Shown one piece after another: positions 1 to 9,631 of a stretch of 64,000 bases of DNA (position 1 is the stretch's first letter; every line of letters starts with the position of its first letter). The translations under genes and the position numbers were made by a program. The notes under the pieces are model-generated. The model did no database searches, was not told the DNA's origin, and saw only the letters and a list, made by a program, of their open reading frames with translations. Source of the stretch: Idiomarina zobellii (GTDB lineage Bacteria > Pseudomonadota > Gammaproteobacteria > Enterobacterales > Alteromonadaceae); the NCBI RefSeq assembly GCF_900100855.1, contig NZ_FNCB01000012.1, forward strand, positions 19,978 to 83,977. The letters run 5' to 3'.

Positions 1-923
1 TGATAATAACTAGGCATATCGGCGTCAGGCCGCGTTTTAAACCGGCGATGAACCCACAAGTATTGCTCGGGAGCTTTTTTTACAGCCTCTTCGACTAGAG
101 TGTTGACGTAGCGAGCGTCCGCTTTGTCGTCGCCTGACGGGAAGTTTTGAAGCTCGGGTTCGTAATATAAGTCATAGCCCGTACCGTCTTTGCGGCGAAC
201 ACAGCGAGATACCAACACTTTGCAATTAGGTGCGTTGGCGAACAACATAGTGCCAGTGGTGGTTGAGGCGTCAGGGACCTCAAAGAATTTAACGAACTCA
301 GTACGGCGGCGGCCGTAATCCTGGTCAGGTAAGTAACCGGCAATATCGCCTTGAGACAGAGCTTTAAGCATGCCTTTAACGTCTTTCCGCTGAATCATGT
401 ATTTATTGGAGCGAGCACGTCCGCGAGTTTGCAGAAACTCCATTACTGCGTTGTTATGAGGGCGATACAAACCAACAGCAGGCTCTACAAACCCGTGCAA
501 GCGAGCATGCACTTCCAGGCTGAGAAAATGAAACAGCAATAACAACACGCCACTGCCGTCTTCCTGGGCTTTGCGCAAGTTCTCCTCACCGTGAATATGA
601 AGCTTGCGACGAATGCGCCAGTCCGGCCACCACCAAGCCATACCGACTTCAAAATAAGCGATACCGGTGTTCTTCATATTCTCTGTAACCAGCGACTCGA
701 TCTTCTCGTCACTATAGTCAGGAAAACAGAGCTTTAAATTAGTGCGGGCAATATTAACGCGCCGGGGCATAAGCTTTTTAAACAGTAAGCCAAGACCACG
801 CCCCATAGCCAGCTGTACACGATAAGGCAGCCAGGAAACGGTATAAAGGATAAGAACGCCAAGCCAGGTAAGCCAGAACTTTGGGTGCAAAAAATAGAAT
901 TTAAATTTGGGTTGTTCAATCAC
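1..923 (-). CDS. lpxL: LpxL-type lipid A lauroyl acyltransferase, 3' end cut by the window edge
   Basis: An open frame of 307 codons runs to the left edge without a stop, so the gene is partial at its C-terminus; E. coli LpxL has about 306 residues, so only a few codons should be missing. The translation begins with a hydrophobic anchor, has the HX4E acyltransferase motif of the family (His-Phe-Leu-Ser-Leu-Glu), the conserved YRPHNN and DYGRRR stretches and ends with the typical PEQYLWVHRRFKTRP block. The family transfers a secondary acyl chain to Kdo2-lipid IVA at the inner membrane. The GTG at 921-923 is the first usable start after an in-frame stop, but has no clear ribosome binding site. 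It lies downstream of tolC on the same strand, behind a hairpin. LpxM or LpxP are less likely by sequence. Confidence 0.88.
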   Translation of the reverse strand, partial: MIEQPKFKFYFLHPKFWLTWLGVLILYTVSWLPYRVQLAMGRGLGLLFKKLMPRRVNIARTNLKLCFPDYSDEKIESLVTENMKNTGIAYFEVGMAWWWPDWRIRRKLHIHGEENLRKAQEDGSGVLLLLFHFLSLEVHARLHGFVEPAVGLYRPHNNAVMEFLQTRGRARSNKYMIQRKDVKGMLKALSQGDIAGYLPDQDYGRRRTEFVKFFEVPDASTTTGTMLFANAPNCKVLVSRCVRRKDGTGYDLYYEPELQNFPSGDDKADARYVNTLVEEAVKKAPEQYLWVHRRFKTRPDADMPSYY

Positions 924-983
924 AACAAGAACCGTTGTTGTTTATTAAATTGGAGCGGATAGTAACATAGAATTAAGGGAGGC

Positions 984-1010
984 AGGCACCACTAACGGGA
1001 CGTGGTGCCT
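984..1010 (-). terminator. Hairpin between tolC and lpxL
   Basis: A perfect 9-bp inverted repeat (AGGCACCAC and GTGGTGCCT) with a 9-base loop lies 14 bases beyond the tolC stop. The T-run after it on the minus strand is poor (CTCCCTTAATTC), so termination is probably partial or the hairpin stabilises the mRNA end. Confidence 0.5.
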
Positions 1011-1023
1011 GTGGTCAGCGGAG

Positions 1024-2397
1024 TTAGTCTGCCGCAGTTCCTTCGACGTCTTCAGACAAACTGCTGTTAATTGCCAGTAGGTCGTTTTCCTGAAGCTGTC
1101 CTGCCGCTTGCTCTAAACGTAGCATTTGGCGAATATAGCCATAGCGAGCTTCTGATAAGTTACGCTTAGCGTTATACAGGTTTTGAGTGCTATTCAGTAC
1201 GTCAACGATAGTACGGGTACCGACTTCAAAACCTGCCTCTGTTGCTTTTAAGGCACTTTCTGCTGAAACTACAGACTGCTGGAATGCGCTAATACTGGCA
1301 ATTGACGCAGATACTTCGTAGTAAGCGTTACGCACTTCACGCTCGATTTGGCGACGTGTCTGAACCATTTGCTGGCTAGTTGCAACGTAGTTGTCACGCG
1401 CTTGAGAAACTTCAGCTGAGGTGCGGAAGCCTGAGAAAATAGGTACGCTGACGTTTAGACCAATTGAACGGCTATCAAGACGGCCCGTATCTGGGGATGG
1501 CTCACCTTGTATTGTTCTATCGGTATCATTGGCTGAATAGTTCGCTGATAATGACACAGTCGGGTAGTGACCCGCTTGCTGAAGCTTAATTTGCTGTTCA
1601 GCAATCTCAACCTGCACCATGCTCTCTAATAAGCTTAGATTACTATTTTCCGCTTTCTTTACCCATTTCATGACATCTTCCGGTGCAGGGTCACTGGGCG
1701 AAAAGGTTTCGGTGTCTAATGCGGCCAGCGTCTGTGGGTATTGCCCAGTGATTTCACGAATGCTTTCGTAAGCAATTTCTACGGCATTACGAGCCTGAAT
1801 TTCACGGGCGACGGCGCTGTCATATTGTGCTTGTGCTTCGTGCACGTCAGTAATGGCGGTTAAACCAACAGAGAAACGTTGTTTGGTTTGCTCAAGCTGA
1901 CGTTTAATGGCTTTTTTCTCGGCTTCAGCAAATGACAGGTCGTCTTTTGCCTGAAGTGCCTGGAAGTAAGCGTTTACAACACGCAGCATTAATTCCTGCT
2001 GAGCATTACTGTATGAAATCTCGGCTTGATAGGCTTGCTTTTCAGCAATGTCAGCGTTTTTCCAGACGCTCCAGTCAAAGATACTTTGGTTTAAAGTAAC
2101 GCCTGCTTGCCAACCACTACTATCTATTGCAAATTTCTGGATTTGATTGTTAACAAACTGTGGCGAGTCACTCGTAGACTCACTATAACCAGCTTCACCG
2201 TTAACCTGTGGTAAGAACCCTGACTTGGCAATATCGACGCCTTTTTGGGTTGCATTACGTTCAGCCGCAGCTCTTAACAACGTAGGGTCGTTATCAACCG
2301 CTAAGCGGTAAATCTGAGCTAAATCTTCGGCATTTGATGTAAAAGAGACTGTAGTTAATGCAATTCCTACAGCCGCTGACAAGAAGTGCTTTTTCAT
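1024..2397 (-). CDS. tolC: TolC outer membrane efflux channel
   Basis: Outer membrane factor of tripartite efflux and type I secretion systems: it forms the trimeric beta-barrel and periplasmic helical tunnel. The translation shows a signal peptide (MKKHFLSAAVG to the SNA cleavage site), then the two internally repeated OEP domains rich in Ala, Gln and Glu. Conserved segments such as QAQYDSAVAREIQARNAVE and GLNVSVPIFSGF support TolC. I place the start at the ATG at 2397 because the signal peptide starts there; a longer frame from 2424 adds nine residues without a better ribosome binding site. About 457 residues, close to the 470-490 usual for the family. It is divergent from nudF, the same tolC/nudF arrangement as in E. 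coli. Confidence 0.93.
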   Translation of the reverse strand: MKKHFLSAAVGIALTTVSFTSNAEDLAQIYRLAVDNDPTLLRAAAERNATQKGVDIAKSGFLPQVNGEAGYSESTSDSPQFVNNQIQKFAIDSSGWQAGVTLNQSIFDWSVWKNADIAEKQAYQAEISYSNAQQELMLRVVNAYFQALQAKDDLSFAEAEKKAIKRQLEQTKQRFSVGLTAITDVHEAQAQYDSAVAREIQARNAVEIAYESIREITGQYPQTLAALDTETFSPSDPAPEDVMKWVKKAENSNLSLLESMVQVEIAEQQIKLQQAGHYPTVSLSANYSANDTDRTIQGEPSPDTGRLDSRSIGLNVSVPIFSGFRTSAEVSQARDNYVATSQQMVQTRRQIEREVRNAYYEVSASIASISAFQQSVVSAESALKATEAGFEVGTRTIVDVLNSTQNLYNAKRNLSEARYGYIRQMLRLEQAAGQLQENDLLAINSSLSEDVEGTAAD

Positions 2398-2620
2398 GGT
2401 AGTCAGTGTCCCGTTACTTGACATGCAATAGTCTTAAAGTGATTGCGCGTTAGTTTACATACAGTGTTGAATGATTACCAGTGTAATTGATTCACGCTGA
2501 TAATTTAAGCAAAACATGGTTTCAGAATCTGCTCAAGTGTAACAGAATGTTTGCTGTATAGTAGATCATAAAATGGATGCGACTTCGTAGAAAAAAACGT
2601 CGAATAGGTAAGGAGATGCG

Positions 2621-3238
2621 ATGACCTCAAGACTGACTCGAAAAGATGTTGAACTCGACAAAAAACAGCCGCTTTATGAAGGTTTTTTGTCGGTTTATAA
2701 ATACAAACTCAAGCACCGTTTGTTTCAAGGCGGTTGGAGTCAGCCAATTGAGCGTGAATTGATGGAGCGTGGCCACGCTGTCGTGGTGATACCTTATGAT
2801 CCTGTTCGCGACGAGTTAGTCGTGCTGGAACAGTTTCGGGTAGGTGCATTAGATGACCCTAACGGACCTTGGCTATTTGAATTTGTCGCAGGCATGTTTG
2901 ACGCTGATGAAAGTGCTGAAGAGGTCGCAACACGAGAATTAAAAGAAGAAGCAGGACTGGAAGCCAAACAGTTGATTTACGCAACCAGCTACTACTCGAG
3001 CCCGGGCGGAACCGATGAGAAACTGACCATTTATATTGCGGAAGTCGACACGAGTTTAGCGGCTGATTTTGGTGGCCTCCCTGAAGAAGACGAAGACATT
3101 AAAGTGCATGTGTTACCGAGTAAAGATGCTATTGGTATGTTGGAGCGCGAGGAAATTAATAATGCGGCAAGCGTTATTGGGTTACAATGGTTGTTATTAC
3201 ACCGTAATAGCGTATTCAAAAATAAGCTAAGCTTGTAA
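2621..3238 (+). CDS. nudF: ADP-ribose pyrophosphatase, Nudix family
   Basis: Hydrolyses ADP-ribose to AMP and ribose 5-phosphate in the cytoplasm. The full Nudix box GX5EX7REUXEEXGU is present at residues 91-113, with Gly91, Glu97, Arg105, Glu106, Glu109, Glu110 and Gly112. At 205 residues it matches E. coli NudF (209). A good ribosome binding site (AAGGAG) precedes the ATG. It is the first gene of a plus-strand run nudF-yqiB-parE-parC; in E. coli nudF, yqiB and parE are also neighbours, which supports the assignment over other Nudix hydrolases. Confidence 0.9.
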   Translation: MTSRLTRKDVELDKKQPLYEGFLSVYKYKLKHRLFQGGWSQPIERELMERGHAVVVIPYDPVRDELVVLEQFRVGALDDPNGPWLFEFVAGMFDADESAEEVATRELKEEAGLEAKQLIYATSYYSSPGGTDEKLTIYIAEVDTSLAADFGGLPEEDEDIKVHVLPSKDAIGMLEREEINNAASVIGLQWLLLHRNSVFKNKLSL

Positions 3239-3246
3239 GGATCCGT

Positions 3247-3714
3247 ATGCAGCAGCGGTATGTTGTCGACGTAGCTGAGTTACACCGGCTGAATGAGCTG
3301 AATTATGCAGCTCTATTGCCTTTTGTACCGGGTGACAGTGACTCCGCTAAAAGCGAAGTCATTATTCAGGCCGGTGAAGGACTGGTGTTTGTGGTAAAAC
3401 GTGCCGACAGTTCGCGCTATACGACGGATATATCCATTGAGCAATTAAAGCCCAGCTGGGCGGATTACTTACGCGCTAAAATGACGGTACGCTTATACCA
3501 TGATGTGCGTATGGCAGAAGTATTAAAAACACAGGGTATTACGAAGTTAGAAGTTCATTATCGTCAACCTAATAAAGAAATGCGTCATCGCGATGAAAAG
3601 TACCAGGCGAATCAGTTTTTGTCGGACTGGTTACAACTGTGCCGTAAGCAAGGTCGCATTCAACCCGAGCTGAGCGAGTCAGTGCAGAAATTTATGCCTT
3701 ACTACTTCAAATAG
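3247..3714 (+). CDS. yqiB: YqiB-like DUF1249 protein
   Basis: A 155-residue cytoplasmic protein without signal peptide or membrane segment. Family DUF1249 (YqiB) is recognised from the N-terminal RYVVDVAELHRLNELNYAALLP region and from its place directly behind nudF, 8 bases after its stop. YqiB has no established biochemical role. The central part holds the DVRMAEVL and YRQPNKEM segments seen in the family. Co-transcription with nudF is likely given the spacing. In E. coli cpdA and yqiA follow; here parE follows directly. Confidence 0.8.
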   Translation: MQQRYVVDVAELHRLNELNYAALLPFVPGDSDSAKSEVIIQAGEGLVFVVKRADSSRYTTDISIEQLKPSWADYLRAKMTVRLYHDVRMAEVLKTQGITKLEVHYRQPNKEMRHRDEKYQANQFLSDWLQLCRKQGRIQPELSESVQKFMPYYFK

Positions 3715-3780
3715 ACGACGGTTAGCGGTAAATTGTCAGTCAACTTTGCGGAGCGAGCTACAACAAAAAAACAGGGACTC

Positions 3781-5673
3781 ATGACAGACTACAAATCCGA
3801 TTCTATTGAGGTGTTGAATGGCTTAGAGCCGGTTCAGCGCCGTCCCGGTATGTATACCGACACCACGCGACCCAATCACTTAGGTCAGGAAGTTATCGAT
3901 AACAGTGTGGATGAGGCACTTGCCGGCCACGCTAAAAGCTTAGTGGTTATTTTACACACCGATCAATCCTTAGAAGTCATGGATGACGGTCGTGGTATGC
4001 CTGTGGATATTCACCCGGAAGAAGGGGTTCCGGGTGTCGAGCTTATTATGAGCAAATTGCATGCGGGCGGTAAGTTCTCGAATAAAAATTACCAGTTTTC
4101 CGGTGGTCTGCATGGTGTTGGTATCTCTGTTGTTAACGCGCTGTCGAAGCGTGTTGAGCTCACCATTAAGCGAGATGGTCAGGTTTACGAAATGGCTTTC
4201 GAAAATGGCGACAAAGTCTCTGAACTAGAAGTCACCGGCACCGTTGGAAAGCGCAATACCGGAACCAAAGTCCATTTTTGGCCAGACGCTCAGTATTTTG
4301 ATTCCTCAAAGTTCTCTGTTACCAAGTTGAAGCACCTGCTTCGGGCGAAGGCGGTGCTATGTCCCGGGTTAAGTATTACCTTCAAAAATAAGGTCGATGA
4401 CACCGAAGAAACCTGGTTTTACGAGGACGGCCTGACCGATTACCTGATTGAAGCGGTAAAAGAGGTTCCTACTTTACCGGAAGACCCATTTAATGGCTCT
4501 TTTAGCTCGCAAACCGAAGGGGTTGAATGGGCGGTAACCTGGTTACCGGAAGGTGGTGAGGGCCTATCTGAGAGTTATGTAAACCTGATTCCAACGCCAT
4601 TAGGTGGTACGCATGTTAATGGCTTGCGGCAAGGTCTTTTAGAGGCTATGCGGGAGTTTTGTGAGTTCCGTAACTTGCTGCCACGAGGAGTTAAGCTGAC
4701 ACCTGATGACGTGTGGGAACGCTGCTCTTATATTTTGTCGACTAAGATGCAGGATCCCCAGTTTGCCGGTCAAACTAAAGAACGACTGTCGTCGAGACAG
4801 TCTGCCAGTTTTGTTTCCGGGGTGGTAAAAGATGCATTCAGCTTGTGGCTGAATGAGCACACCGAGCAAGCTGAGTTATTGGCCGATGTGTGTATTAGTA
4901 ACGCGCAGCGTCGCTTACGAGCAAGCAAGAAGGTTGTTCGTAAGAAAGTCACTCAGGGGCCTGCGCTTCCGGGTAAGTTAACCGACTGCTCAAGTCAGGA
5001 TCCATCAAGCAGCGAATTGTTTTTGGTGGAAGGTGACTCGGCAGGTGGCTCAGCAAAGCAAGCCCGTGACCGAGAGTTTCAGGCAGTTATGCCGCTGCGC
5101 GGGAAGATTCTTAACACCTGGGAAGTCGATCCGGAACAAATTCTGGGCTCACAGGAAATTCACGATATATCCGTTGCTGTGGGCGTTGACCCGAACAGTG
5201 TCGATTTAGACAAGCTTCGCTACGGTAAGATTTGTATTCTGGCCGATGCCGACTCCGATGGGCTGCATATAGCGACTTTGTTGTGTGCACTCTTTGTGAA
5301 GCATTTCAGACCGCTGGTTGAAAATGGTCATATTTTTGTTGCCATGCCGCCGCTTTATCGAATCGATGTGGGCAAAGAGGTGTTTTATGCCCTCGATGAA
5401 GACGAAAAACAGGGCATCTTAGACCGTATTGAAGCTGAGAAGAAAAAAGGCAAAATTAACGTTCAGCGTTTCAAAGGCTTGGGTGAAATGAACCCGCTGA
5501 CGCTTCGTGAAACGACTATGGACCCGAATACACGTCGATTGGTGCAGCTGACTATAGATGATGCAGAAATGATGGAAGAGCTAATGGATATGTTGCTGGC
5601 GAAGAAGCGCGCGAGTGATCGCCGCACCTGGCTGGAGAGTAAAGGCAACATGGCCGATTTGGCTGAACTGTAG
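3781..5673 (+). CDS. parE: DNA topoisomerase IV subunit B
   Basis: ATPase subunit of topoisomerase IV, which decatenates daughter chromosomes together with ParC. The GHKL ATPase domain is evident (VIDNSVDEALAG, DDGRGMP, GLHGVGISVVNALS), then the transducer domain, then the TOPRIM domain with LVEGDSAGGSAKQ and DADSDGLHI, and the C-terminal QRFKGLGEMNP motif. I start at the ATG at 3781, giving 630 residues as in E. coli, with AGGGA upstream; the longer frame from a TTG at 3733 adds 16 non-conserved residues. The gyrB alternative is excluded by length and by the missing GyrB-specific insert. parC follows after 24 bases. Confidence 0.97.
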   Translation: MTDYKSDSIEVLNGLEPVQRRPGMYTDTTRPNHLGQEVIDNSVDEALAGHAKSLVVILHTDQSLEVMDDGRGMPVDIHPEEGVPGVELIMSKLHAGGKFSNKNYQFSGGLHGVGISVVNALSKRVELTIKRDGQVYEMAFENGDKVSELEVTGTVGKRNTGTKVHFWPDAQYFDSSKFSVTKLKHLLRAKAVLCPGLSITFKNKVDDTEETWFYEDGLTDYLIEAVKEVPTLPEDPFNGSFSSQTEGVEWAVTWLPEGGEGLSESYVNLIPTPLGGTHVNGLRQGLLEAMREFCEFRNLLPRGVKLTPDDVWERCSYILSTKMQDPQFAGQTKERLSSRQSASFVSGVVKDAFSLWLNEHTEQAELLADVCISNAQRRLRASKKVVRKKVTQGPALPGKLTDCSSQDPSSSELFLVEGDSAGGSAKQARDREFQAVMPLRGKILNTWEVDPEQILGSQEIHDISVAVGVDPNSVDLDKLRYGKICILADADSDGLHIATLLCALFVKHFRPLVENGHIFVAMPPLYRIDVGKEVFYALDEDEKQGILDRIEAEKKKGKINVQRFKGLGEMNPLTLRETTMDPNTRRLVQLTIDDAEMMEELMDMLLAKKRASDRRTWLESKGNMADLAEL

Positions 5674-5697
5674 GCTGCTTAGTAAGGAGAAGTGAGA

Positions 5698-7938
5698 ATG
5701 TCGACGGAGATTACCGAAACACGCCCCCTCAGCCGCTTTACTGAAGAGGCCTACTTAAATTATTCCATGTACGTCATTATGGACCGGGCATTGCCGCATA
5801 TTGGCGATGGTTTGAAGCCGGTTCAGCGACGTATTGTTTATGCAATGTCGGAGCTGGGCTTATCGGCTTTAGCGAAGTATAAAAAATCCGCCCGTACAGT
5901 GGGTGATGTGCTGGGTAAGTTTCACCCTCATGGTGACAGCGCGTGTTATGAAGCTATGGTACTCATGGCGCAGCCATTCTCGTATCGACATCCGTTGGTG
6001 GATGGTCAGGGTAACTGGGGCTCTCCCGATGACCCTAAGTCGTTCGCAGCGATGCGTTATACCGAAGCACGACTGTCTAAGTTTAGTGAAGTTCTGCTGA
6101 GTGAATTAGGGCAAGGCACTGCTGACTGGATACCTAACTTTGATGGCACCATGAAGGAGCCCAAAGTACTGCCCGCTAGGCTACCTCATATCCTGTTGAA
6201 TGGTGTGACGGGTATTGCCGTAGGTATGGCCACGGATATCCCACCGCACAATGCCCGCGAAGTGGCTAACGCTTGTGCCATGTTACTGGAAAAGCCAAGC
6301 AGCACGCTCGAAGACATTATGGACGTGTTAAAGGGGCCGGACTATCCGACCGACGCAGAAGTCATTACGCCTGCCGACGACATTAAGAAAATGTATGAAA
6401 CAGGTCGCGGCAGTATAAAAATGCGTGCTTCTTATGAAGTTGACGATGGCGAAATCGTTGTTACTGCGTTACCCCACCAAGCCTCGGGCGCAAAAGTGTT
6501 AGAGCAAATTGCTCAACAAATGCAGGCGAAAAAATTACCGTTGGTATCTGACTTGCGAGATGAGTCTGACCACGAGAATCCAACTCGATTGGTTATTGTC
6601 CCTCGCTCAAATCGCGTTGATACCGAGCAATTAATGAACCACTTATTCGCGACAACTGACTTAGAAAAACAGTATCGCGTTAATTTGAATATTCTGGGGC
6701 TGGACGGTCGTCCTCAAGTTAAGCCGTTACTGGGGCTGCTAAAAGAGTGGCTAGAATTTCGTCAGCAGACGGTTACTCGCCGTTTGCAATACCGTTTAGA
6801 CAAAGTACTGGCGCGTCTTCATATTCTCGAAGGCTTGCTTATTGCGTATCTTAACCTTGATGAAGTCATCGAGATTATTCGCACAGAAGATAAGCCTAAA
6901 GAAGTCTTAATGTCGCGCTTCGAGCTGTCAGACAAACAGGCCGAAGCCATTCTTGAGTTGAAGTTACGTCACTTGGCGAAGCTGGAAGAGCAGAAGCTGA
7001 AAGGTGAGCAGGACGAATTAAATAAAGAGCGCGAGCAGCTTGAGAAAATTCTGGGCTCAGACCGACGTTTGAAAACCTTGATTCGCAAAGAACTGCTTGC
7101 CGATGCTGACACTTATGGTGACGAACGTCGCTCGCCGTTGGTTGAGCGTAACGAAGCAAAAGCATTGAGTGAGCGTGACTTAACGCCTGCAGAAGCCGTT
7201 ACTGTCGTGTTGTCGAAAAAAGGCTGGGTGCGTAGCGCGAAAGGTCATGACATTGATGGTGAAAAGCTTAGCTATAAATCCGGAGACAGTTTCCTTGGAT
7301 CAGCTGAAGGTAAGAGTAACCAGCCAGTTGTGTTTATTGACAGCTCTGGGCGCAGCTTCTCGTGTGAAGCTCACTTGTTGCCCTCTGCAAGAAGTCAGGG
7401 AGAGCCGTTAACCGGACGCTTTAGTCTGGTCTCAGGCGAAACGGTCGAACATGTGTTAATGGGTAAAGACGACAGCTGTGTCTTGTTGGCATCCGATGCG
7501 GGTTACGGTTTTATTTGCCAGTTTAGTGATTTAGTCAGCCGCAATAAAAACGGTAAGGCGATTATTACCTTGCCAACCGGAGCTAAAATACTAGAGCCAA
7601 CTCAGGTAAACAGTATTGAAAATGACCGCGTTATTGCCGTATCCAATGAAGGCCGTATGTTGGTCTTCCCGGTGGCAGATTTACCACAACTGAGCAAAGG
7701 TAAAGGGAACAAAATTATTAATATCCCAGCGTTAAGAGCACAGTCGCGGGAAGAGTATGTGGTGGCCCTGGCGACAGCCGCGCCGGACAAAGCGGTAACG
7801 CTAATGGCCGGGAAGCGGAAGTTGACTTTGAAGCCGGCCGATCTTGAGCACTACCTGGGCGAGCGAGGGCGCCGGGGTAACAAACTGCCCAGAGGTCTTC
7901 AGCGAGTCGACGATATTATCGTTGAAGATGAAGAGTAA
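5698..7938 (+). CDS. parC: DNA topoisomerase IV subunit A
   Basis: DNA cleavage and religation subunit of topoisomerase IV. The winged-helix and tower domains occupy the first half, with the catalytic tyrosine in [11 protein letters not shown] near residue 121, followed by coiled coil and a C-terminal beta-pinwheel. Residues equivalent to the quinolone-resistance positions Ser80 and Glu84 of E. coli are Ser81 and Glu85 here, the susceptible type. The ATG at 5698 sits 8 bases behind AAGGAG; the GTG at 5692 would be too close to it. 746 residues. It follows parE and precedes plsC, as parC-plsC in E. coli. Confidence 0.97.
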   Translation: MSTEITETRPLSRFTEEAYLNYSMYVIMDRALPHIGDGLKPVQRRIVYAMSELGLSALAKYKKSARTVGDVLGKFHPHGDSACYEAMVLMAQPFSYRHPLVDGQGNWGSPDDPKSFAAMRYTEARLSKFSEVLLSELGQGTADWIPNFDGTMKEPKVLPARLPHILLNGVTGIAVGMATDIPPHNAREVANACAMLLEKPSSTLEDIMDVLKGPDYPTDAEVITPADDIKKMYETGRGSIKMRASYEVDDGEIVVTALPHQASGAKVLEQIAQQMQAKKLPLVSDLRDESDHENPTRLVIVPRSNRVDTEQLMNHLFATTDLEKQYRVNLNILGLDGRPQVKPLLGLLKEWLEFRQQTVTRRLQYRLDKVLARLHILEGLLIAYLNLDEVIEIIRTEDKPKEVLMSRFELSDKQAEAILELKLRHLAKLEEQKLKGEQDELNKEREQLEKILGSDRRLKTLIRKELLADADTYGDERRSPLVERNEAKALSERDLTPAEAVTVVLSKKGWVRSAKGHDIDGEKLSYKSGDSFLGSAEGKSNQPVVFIDSSGRSFSCEAHLLPSARSQGEPLTGRFSLVSGETVEHVLMGKDDSCVLLASDAGYGFICQFSDLVSRNKNGKAIITLPTGAKILEPTQVNSIENDRVIAVSNEGRMLVFPVADLPQLSKGKGNKIINIPALRAQSREEYVVALATAAPDKAVTLMAGKRKLTLKPADLEHYLGERGRRGNKLPRGLQRVDDIIVEDEE

Positions 7939-7953
7939 AGGCGGGGAGTTGTC

Positions 7954-8679
7954 ATGTTAGCGGTGCTGAGGTGGTTGTTTTTAGGTGGCTTCATTGTTGT
8001 GTTTGGTATCGTTGGCTGCCTGTTTTGCATTATTCGACCCTTTCACCGAAACAACACGTATCGGTTCGCTCACATTTTTGGGTGGGCGACTCGGGTCTTG
8101 GGAGTAAAGATTGAAGTCACTCGTCATCCGGATATTGAACGTGGCGGGCCTTATGTGTTTGTTTGTAACCACCAGAATAGCTGGGAAATATTCACTATCG
8201 CGGCTATGTTGCCGAAGAATACGGTGACTTTGGGTAAGAAGAGCCTACGCTGGATTCCGTTTTTTGGCTGGCTGTACTGGTTGGCGGGAAATATTCTCAT
8301 CGACCGGAAAAATGCGGGCAAAGCACACGGTACAATTGCCCAGACTGCGAATGCGATAAACCAACGTGATATTTCCGTGTGGATGTTCCCTGAAGGTACG
8401 CGTAGTTATGGGCGTGGATTGCTGCCTTTTAAAAATGGTGCTTTTCATACGGCGTTTCGGGCACAGGTAGATGTTGTTCCTGTTTGCGTGTCAGAGCTGC
8501 ATGGGAAAATTAAAATGAACCGTTGGAACAATGGTGTATTAAAAGTGGCATTTCTTGAGCCGATTCGCATCGCAAACTACCAGAAAGAGAACTTGCGCGA
8601 CTTAAGCCGCCACTGCCATGACATTATGGACAGCAAAATTAATCAGTTAAACGAACAAGTGAAGAAGGAAAGCGAATGA
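7954..8679 (+). CDS. plsC: 1-acyl-sn-glycerol-3-phosphate acyltransferase
   Basis: Second acylation step of phospholipid synthesis: lysophosphatidic acid to phosphatidic acid at the inner membrane. The NHX4E form of the acyltransferase motif lies at residues 72-78 (Asn72, His73, Glu78), the FPEGTRS substrate-binding motif follows near residue 147, and an N-terminal hydrophobic segment anchors the protein. 241 residues, as E. coli PlsC (245). The ATG is preceded by GGGGAG. The stop overlaps the start of rraB by four bases (ATGA), so the two are translationally coupled. Confidence 0.94.
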   Translation: MLAVLRWLFLGGFIVVFGIVGCLFCIIRPFHRNNTYRFAHIFGWATRVLGVKIEVTRHPDIERGGPYVFVCNHQNSWEIFTIAAMLPKNTVTLGKKSLRWIPFFGWLYWLAGNILIDRKNAGKAHGTIAQTANAINQRDISVWMFPEGTRSYGRGLLPFKNGAFHTAFRAQVDVVPVCVSELHGKIKMNRWNNGVLKVAFLEPIRIANYQKENLRDLSRHCHDIMDSKINQLNEQVKKESE

Positions 8680-9059
8680 GCCAGTCTCTGAATGAGCTAC
8701 TTGAGCAAAACGAACAAACGATTAACGCACTCATCAGTGACGGTGCTGAGCCTGACGTTCTTTATGAGATTGAACACCACCTTGCTTCTACAGACTTTAC
8801 TAAATTAGAGAAAGCTGCGGTGGAGCTGGTGAAGCTGGGTTACCATGTTGATGACGCTGACGAATTTGAAGACGAGCAGGGTAAGCGCTGGTTTGCGTTC
8901 ATCGCTGCGACGGATGCTGAACTCGATAATAATGTGTTAGCGCGTCAGGTAAGAGAAATTGCGGATGTTGCTGACGAGTGTGACGTTGAGTATGACGGCT
9001 GGGGTACCATGCTGGATGACGATGAACTGGATGACGAATACGATGATGGAGAGGAGTGA
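8676..9059 (+). CDS. rraB: RraB-type regulator of RNase E activity
   Basis: 127-residue acidic cytoplasmic protein matching the RraB (YjgD) family in length and in the segments KLEKAAVELVKLGYHVDD, FAFIAATDAELD and DVEYDGWGT. RraB binds the RNase E scaffold region and modulates RNA decay. The tail is very acidic (DDDELDDEYDDGEE), as in known members. It is coupled to plsC by an ATGA overlap, and its stop lies in the loop of a hairpin that may end the transcript. Confidence 0.87.
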   Translation: MSQSLNELLEQNEQTINALISDGAEPDVLYEIEHHLASTDFTKLEKAAVELVKLGYHVDDADEFEDEQGKRWFAFIAATDAELDNNVLARQVREIADVADECDVEYDGWGTMLDDDELDDEYDDGEE

Positions 9060-9067
9060 TCCTCTCC
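9048..9067 (+). terminator. Hairpin at the rraB stop codon
   Basis: A perfect 8-bp inverted repeat, GGAGAGGA and TCCTCTCC, with loop GTGA that contains part of the rraB stop. It lies between convergent rraB and the hemerythrin-like gene. No T-run follows directly on either strand, so it is a probable transcript end rather than a textbook terminator. Confidence 0.4.
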
Positions 9068-9079
9068 ACCGTCAATTTG

Positions 9080-9517
9080 TTACAGCCCTTTTTCTTTCAT
9101 CATTTCTCGATACTCTTTACCTAAAGACTGCTTTTCAGAGTCCTCTAAAACCTTTCCAGCTTTCTGGAAGAACCCTTGTTCCTCGTCTTCCAAATGATGC
9201 AGTACTTTATGCTTTAGGTTTTTAAGGTGTTGCAGCCAACCTGGAGACGACATATCCGTTTTTTCTAAGGCCTCAATAAGCTCGTCAATTTCATGGTGCT
9301 CGGCAATGCCATGGCGCGACATCTCAATAGTTGCGTTATCTTCAATTAAAGGGTTATAGAAATAACGCTCTTCCGCCGCAGCATGTTGTTCCAATTGAGT
9401 TTTCAATTGCTGGTAGTACTGCTCGCGCTCTGGCTCGTTACCTGATGTGTCCAGTAAAAGGTCTAAAAGCTGACGTTGTTTATCATGGTCAACTCGTAGC
9501 TCTTCAAAAATAGTCAT
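9080..9517 (-). CDS. Hemerythrin HHE domain protein
   Basis: 145-residue soluble protein made of helices with the histidine and glutamate ligands of the hemerythrin HHE fold: VDHDKQ near residue 11, EQHAAAEERYF around 49, HGIAEHHEID and KVLHHLEDEEQGFF. Such proteins carry a di-iron centre; members are linked to iron storage, oxygen or nitrosative stress, but the role here is unknown. The start ATG has GGGAGAG upstream. It stands alone between valS (same strand, behind a terminator) and convergent rraB. Confidence 0.82.
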   Translation of the reverse strand: MTIFEELRVDHDKQRQLLDLLLDTSGNEPEREQYYQQLKTQLEQHAAAEERYFYNPLIEDNATIEMSRHGIAEHHEIDELIEALEKTDMSSPGWLQHLKNLKHKVLHHLEDEEQGFFQKAGKVLEDSEKQSLGKEYREMMKEKGL

Positions 9518-9585
9518 GGCTCTCTCCCTTGTTATCGGTATAACCGTTGATACGAGCTTATGGCAAAATTAGATTAAGCGCATAC

Positions 9586-9616
9586 AAAAACGCCCAGCTT
9601 AATAGCCGGGCGTTTG
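9586..9616 (-). terminator. Intrinsic terminator of the pepA-holC-valS operon
   Basis: On the minus strand a stem AACGCCCGGCT / AGCTGGGCGTTT with a short ATTA loop and one wobble pair is followed by TTTTTG, 16 bases beyond the valS stop. Confidence 0.82.
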
Positions 9617-9631
9617 ATTATCGTCAACGTG

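Noticed and set aside
734..919. 61-codon minus-strand frame starting MNNPNLNS
   Set aside because: It is a second frame within lpxL, whose own frame shows the acyltransferase motifs.
3733..3780. Longer parE start at TTG 3733
   Set aside because: The added 16 residues are not conserved and the ATG at 3781 gives the E. coli length with a good ribosome binding site.
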